From Rhizobacter sp. (GTDB lineage Bacteria > Pseudomonadota > Gammaproteobacteria > Burkholderiales > Burkholderiaceae_C): 5,906 nucleotides of DNA. Below, piece after piece: positions 4,954 to 5,906 of this stretch (position 1 is its first letter; each line of letters starts with the position of its first letter). The notes below the pieces were generated by a model that searched no databases, had not been told where the DNA came from, and saw only the letters and a list, made by a program, of their open reading frames with translations. The translations under genes and the position numbers were made by a program. The stretch covers positions 1 to 5,906 of the forward strand of contig JANYFX010000604.1 in assembly GCA_025359585.1 (NCBI GenBank). The letters are read 5' to 3'.

Positions 4954-5796
4954 TCAAAGGTTCGTGCGCAGCTTCCAGATCTCGGGGAACAGCACCACGT
5001 CGAGCATCTTGCGCAGGTAACCCACGCCCGAGGTGCCGCCAGTGCCACGCTTGAAGCCGATCACGCGTTCGACGGTCGTCACGTGGCGGAAGCGCCAGAG
5101 GCGGAAGGTGTCTTCCAGGTCGGTGAGTTCTTCGCCGAGCTGGTACAGGTCCCAGTACGCTTTCGGATCGCGGTTGACGACGAGCCAGGCTTGTTCGACG
5201 GCGTCGTTCGCTTCGTGGGCTTTGGTCCAGTCGCGTTCCAGCGCTGACGCCGGCACCGCGAGGCCGCGCCGAGCCAGCAGCCGCAGCGACTCGTCGTAGA
5301 GCGACGGTGCGCGCCACGCTGCTTCGACTCGCGCGAGGATCTCTGGCCGGTGCGCGTGCGGCTTCAACATCGCCGCGTTCTTGTTGCCGAGCATGAACTC
5401 GATGCAGCGGTACTGCCAGCTCTGGAAGCCGCTGCTGTTCGACAGGTACGGGCGGATCGCCGAGTACTCCGGCGGTGTCATCGTCGCCAGCACGTCCCAT
5501 GCGTGCACCAGCTGCTCCATGATCTTGCTGACCCGCGCGAGCATCTTGAAGGCGCTGCCGAGATCGTCGCTGGCCACGCACTGCACGGCGGCGCCGAGTT
5601 CGTGCAGCAAGAGCTTCATCCACAGCTCGCTGGTCTGATGCTGCACGATGAAGAGCATCTCGTCGTGTGCTGGCGAGAGCGGGTGCTGCGCGTGCAGGAT
5701 TTCGTCGAGGTGCAGGTAGTCGCTGTAGCTCATGTCCTTCGAGAAGTCGAGCTGTGCGCCTTCCTCGGTGACGATCTTTTCGGTCGTGCTGGTCAT
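4954..5796 (-). CDS. kynA: Tryptophan 2,3-dioxygenase
   Basis: This 280-residue cytoplasmic haem enzyme opens the indole ring of L-tryptophan with O2 to give N-formylkynurenine, the first step of the kynurenine route. Landmarks match bacterial tryptophan dioxygenases with a constant offset of two from the Xanthomonas enzyme: H53 in FIVQHQTSELWMK (active-site His), Y111 and R115 in PPEYSAIRPYL (substrate carboxylate), S122 in SSGFQSWQYR, the proximal haem ligand H238 in WRFRHVTTVERVIG, and T252 in the GTGGTSGVGYL loop. All are present, and the length is typical, so the enzyme should be active. The start is the ATG at 5796 (MTSTTEKIV); an upstream in-frame start at 5847 would read through the end of kynU. 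No good Shine-Dalgarno precedes 5796. With the kynU stop only 8 bp upstream, translational coupling is likely. Confidence 0.97.
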   Translation of the reverse strand: MTSTTEKIVTEEGAQLDFSKDMSYSDYLHLDEILHAQHPLSPAHDEMLFIVQHQTSELWMKLLLHELGAAVQCVASDDLGSAFKMLARVSKIMEQLVHAWDVLATMTPPEYSAIRPYLSNSSGFQSWQYRCIEFMLGNKNAAMLKPHAHRPEILARVEAAWRAPSLYDESLRLLARRGLAVPASALERDWTKAHEANDAVEQAWLVVNRDPKAYWDLYQLGEELTDLEDTFRLWRFRHVTTVERVIGFKRGTGGTSGVGYLRKMLDVVLFPEIWKLRTNL

Positions 5797-5804
5797 GGCA
5801 GGGC

Positions 5805-5906
5805 TCAGGTGACGGCGGCGCGCTGGTTGAAGCGCGCTTCGCGCCATTCACCGCTGGTCAGAACCTGCCGCAGGTGTTCGACCGCGTCCCATACTTCGGC
5901 GAAGCG
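5805..5906 (-). CDS. kynU: Kynureninase, C-terminal end (cut by window edge)
   Basis: On the minus strand 33 codons run from the window edge to a TGA at 5805-5807. The peptide contains FAEVWDAVEHLRQVL then GEWREARFNQRAAVT, closely resembling the C-terminus of bacterial kynureninase, where an 'a-x-V-W-D-A-V-x-x-L' helix is followed by 'W..p.f..R.aVT'. Kynureninase, a PLP enzyme, cleaves kynurenine to anthranilate and alanine. The position 8 bp upstream of kynA on the same strand supports this, since kynU, kynA and kynB commonly form one operon. The catalytic lysine and most of the protein are outside the window, so the call rests on the tail plus context. Confidence 0.75.
   Translation of the reverse strand, partial: RFAEVWDAVEHLRQVLTSGEWREARFNQRAAVT

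Noticed and set aside
4814..5851. 345-codon minus-strand frame overlapping kynA
   Set aside because: It is a shifted frame of kynA with an Arg/Ala-rich product and no domain; the kynA frame carries all active-site residues.

Overview
The window is GC-rich, tightly packed chromosomal DNA that looks like a betaproteobacterium, most likely Burkholderiales (Rubrivivax/Leptothrix/Roseateles-like). This placement is an inference. It rests on the strong G/C bias at third codon positions, a QseBC/PmrAB-type two-component pair, a membrane-anchored TAXI-type solute receptor, and a kynureninase / tryptophan 2,3-dioxygenase pair. I see no mobile element, CRISPR array, tRNA or rRNA; this is ordinary core-type gene content.

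Layout. (1) Positions 1-606, minus strand: N-terminal 202 residues of a TAXI-family TRAP-transporter solute-binding protein, cut by the window edge. (2) 607-725: divergent intergenic region. (3) 726-1430 and 1427-2731, plus strand: an OmpR-type response regulator and its QseC-like sensor kinase, joined by an ATGA overlap. (4) 2727-2781: four heptamers ending in TAACC at an exact 11-bp period, followed by a -10-like hexamer. (5) 2831-4339: a periplasmic Do-family (DegP/DegQ/MucD) serine protease with an intact His-Asp-Ser triad and two PDZ domains. (6) 4347-4409: two hairpins, the first with a perfect 13-bp stem. (7) 4479-4925: a small secreted protein of unknown function. (8) Minus strand 4954-5796: tryptophan 2,3-dioxygenase (kynA), and 5805-5906: the last 33 residues of kynureninase (kynU). 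Both belong to an operon converging on the plus-strand genes.

How the genes fit together. The regulator, kinase and protease look like one envelope-stress module. The kinase would sense a periplasmic signal and phosphorylate the regulator. The regulator would bind the four-repeat array, whose 11-bp (about one helical turn) period is what tandem OmpR-family dimers need, and switch on the periplasmic protease. The first repeat contains the kinase stop codon. The kyn genes are a separate catabolic unit for tryptophan to anthranilate plus alanine.

The most interesting signals are the repeat array, an 18-bp perfect palindrome that encodes extra residues in a loop of the receiver domain, and a possible hairpin at the very 5' end of the protease mRNA. 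No wholly new biological system is evident.
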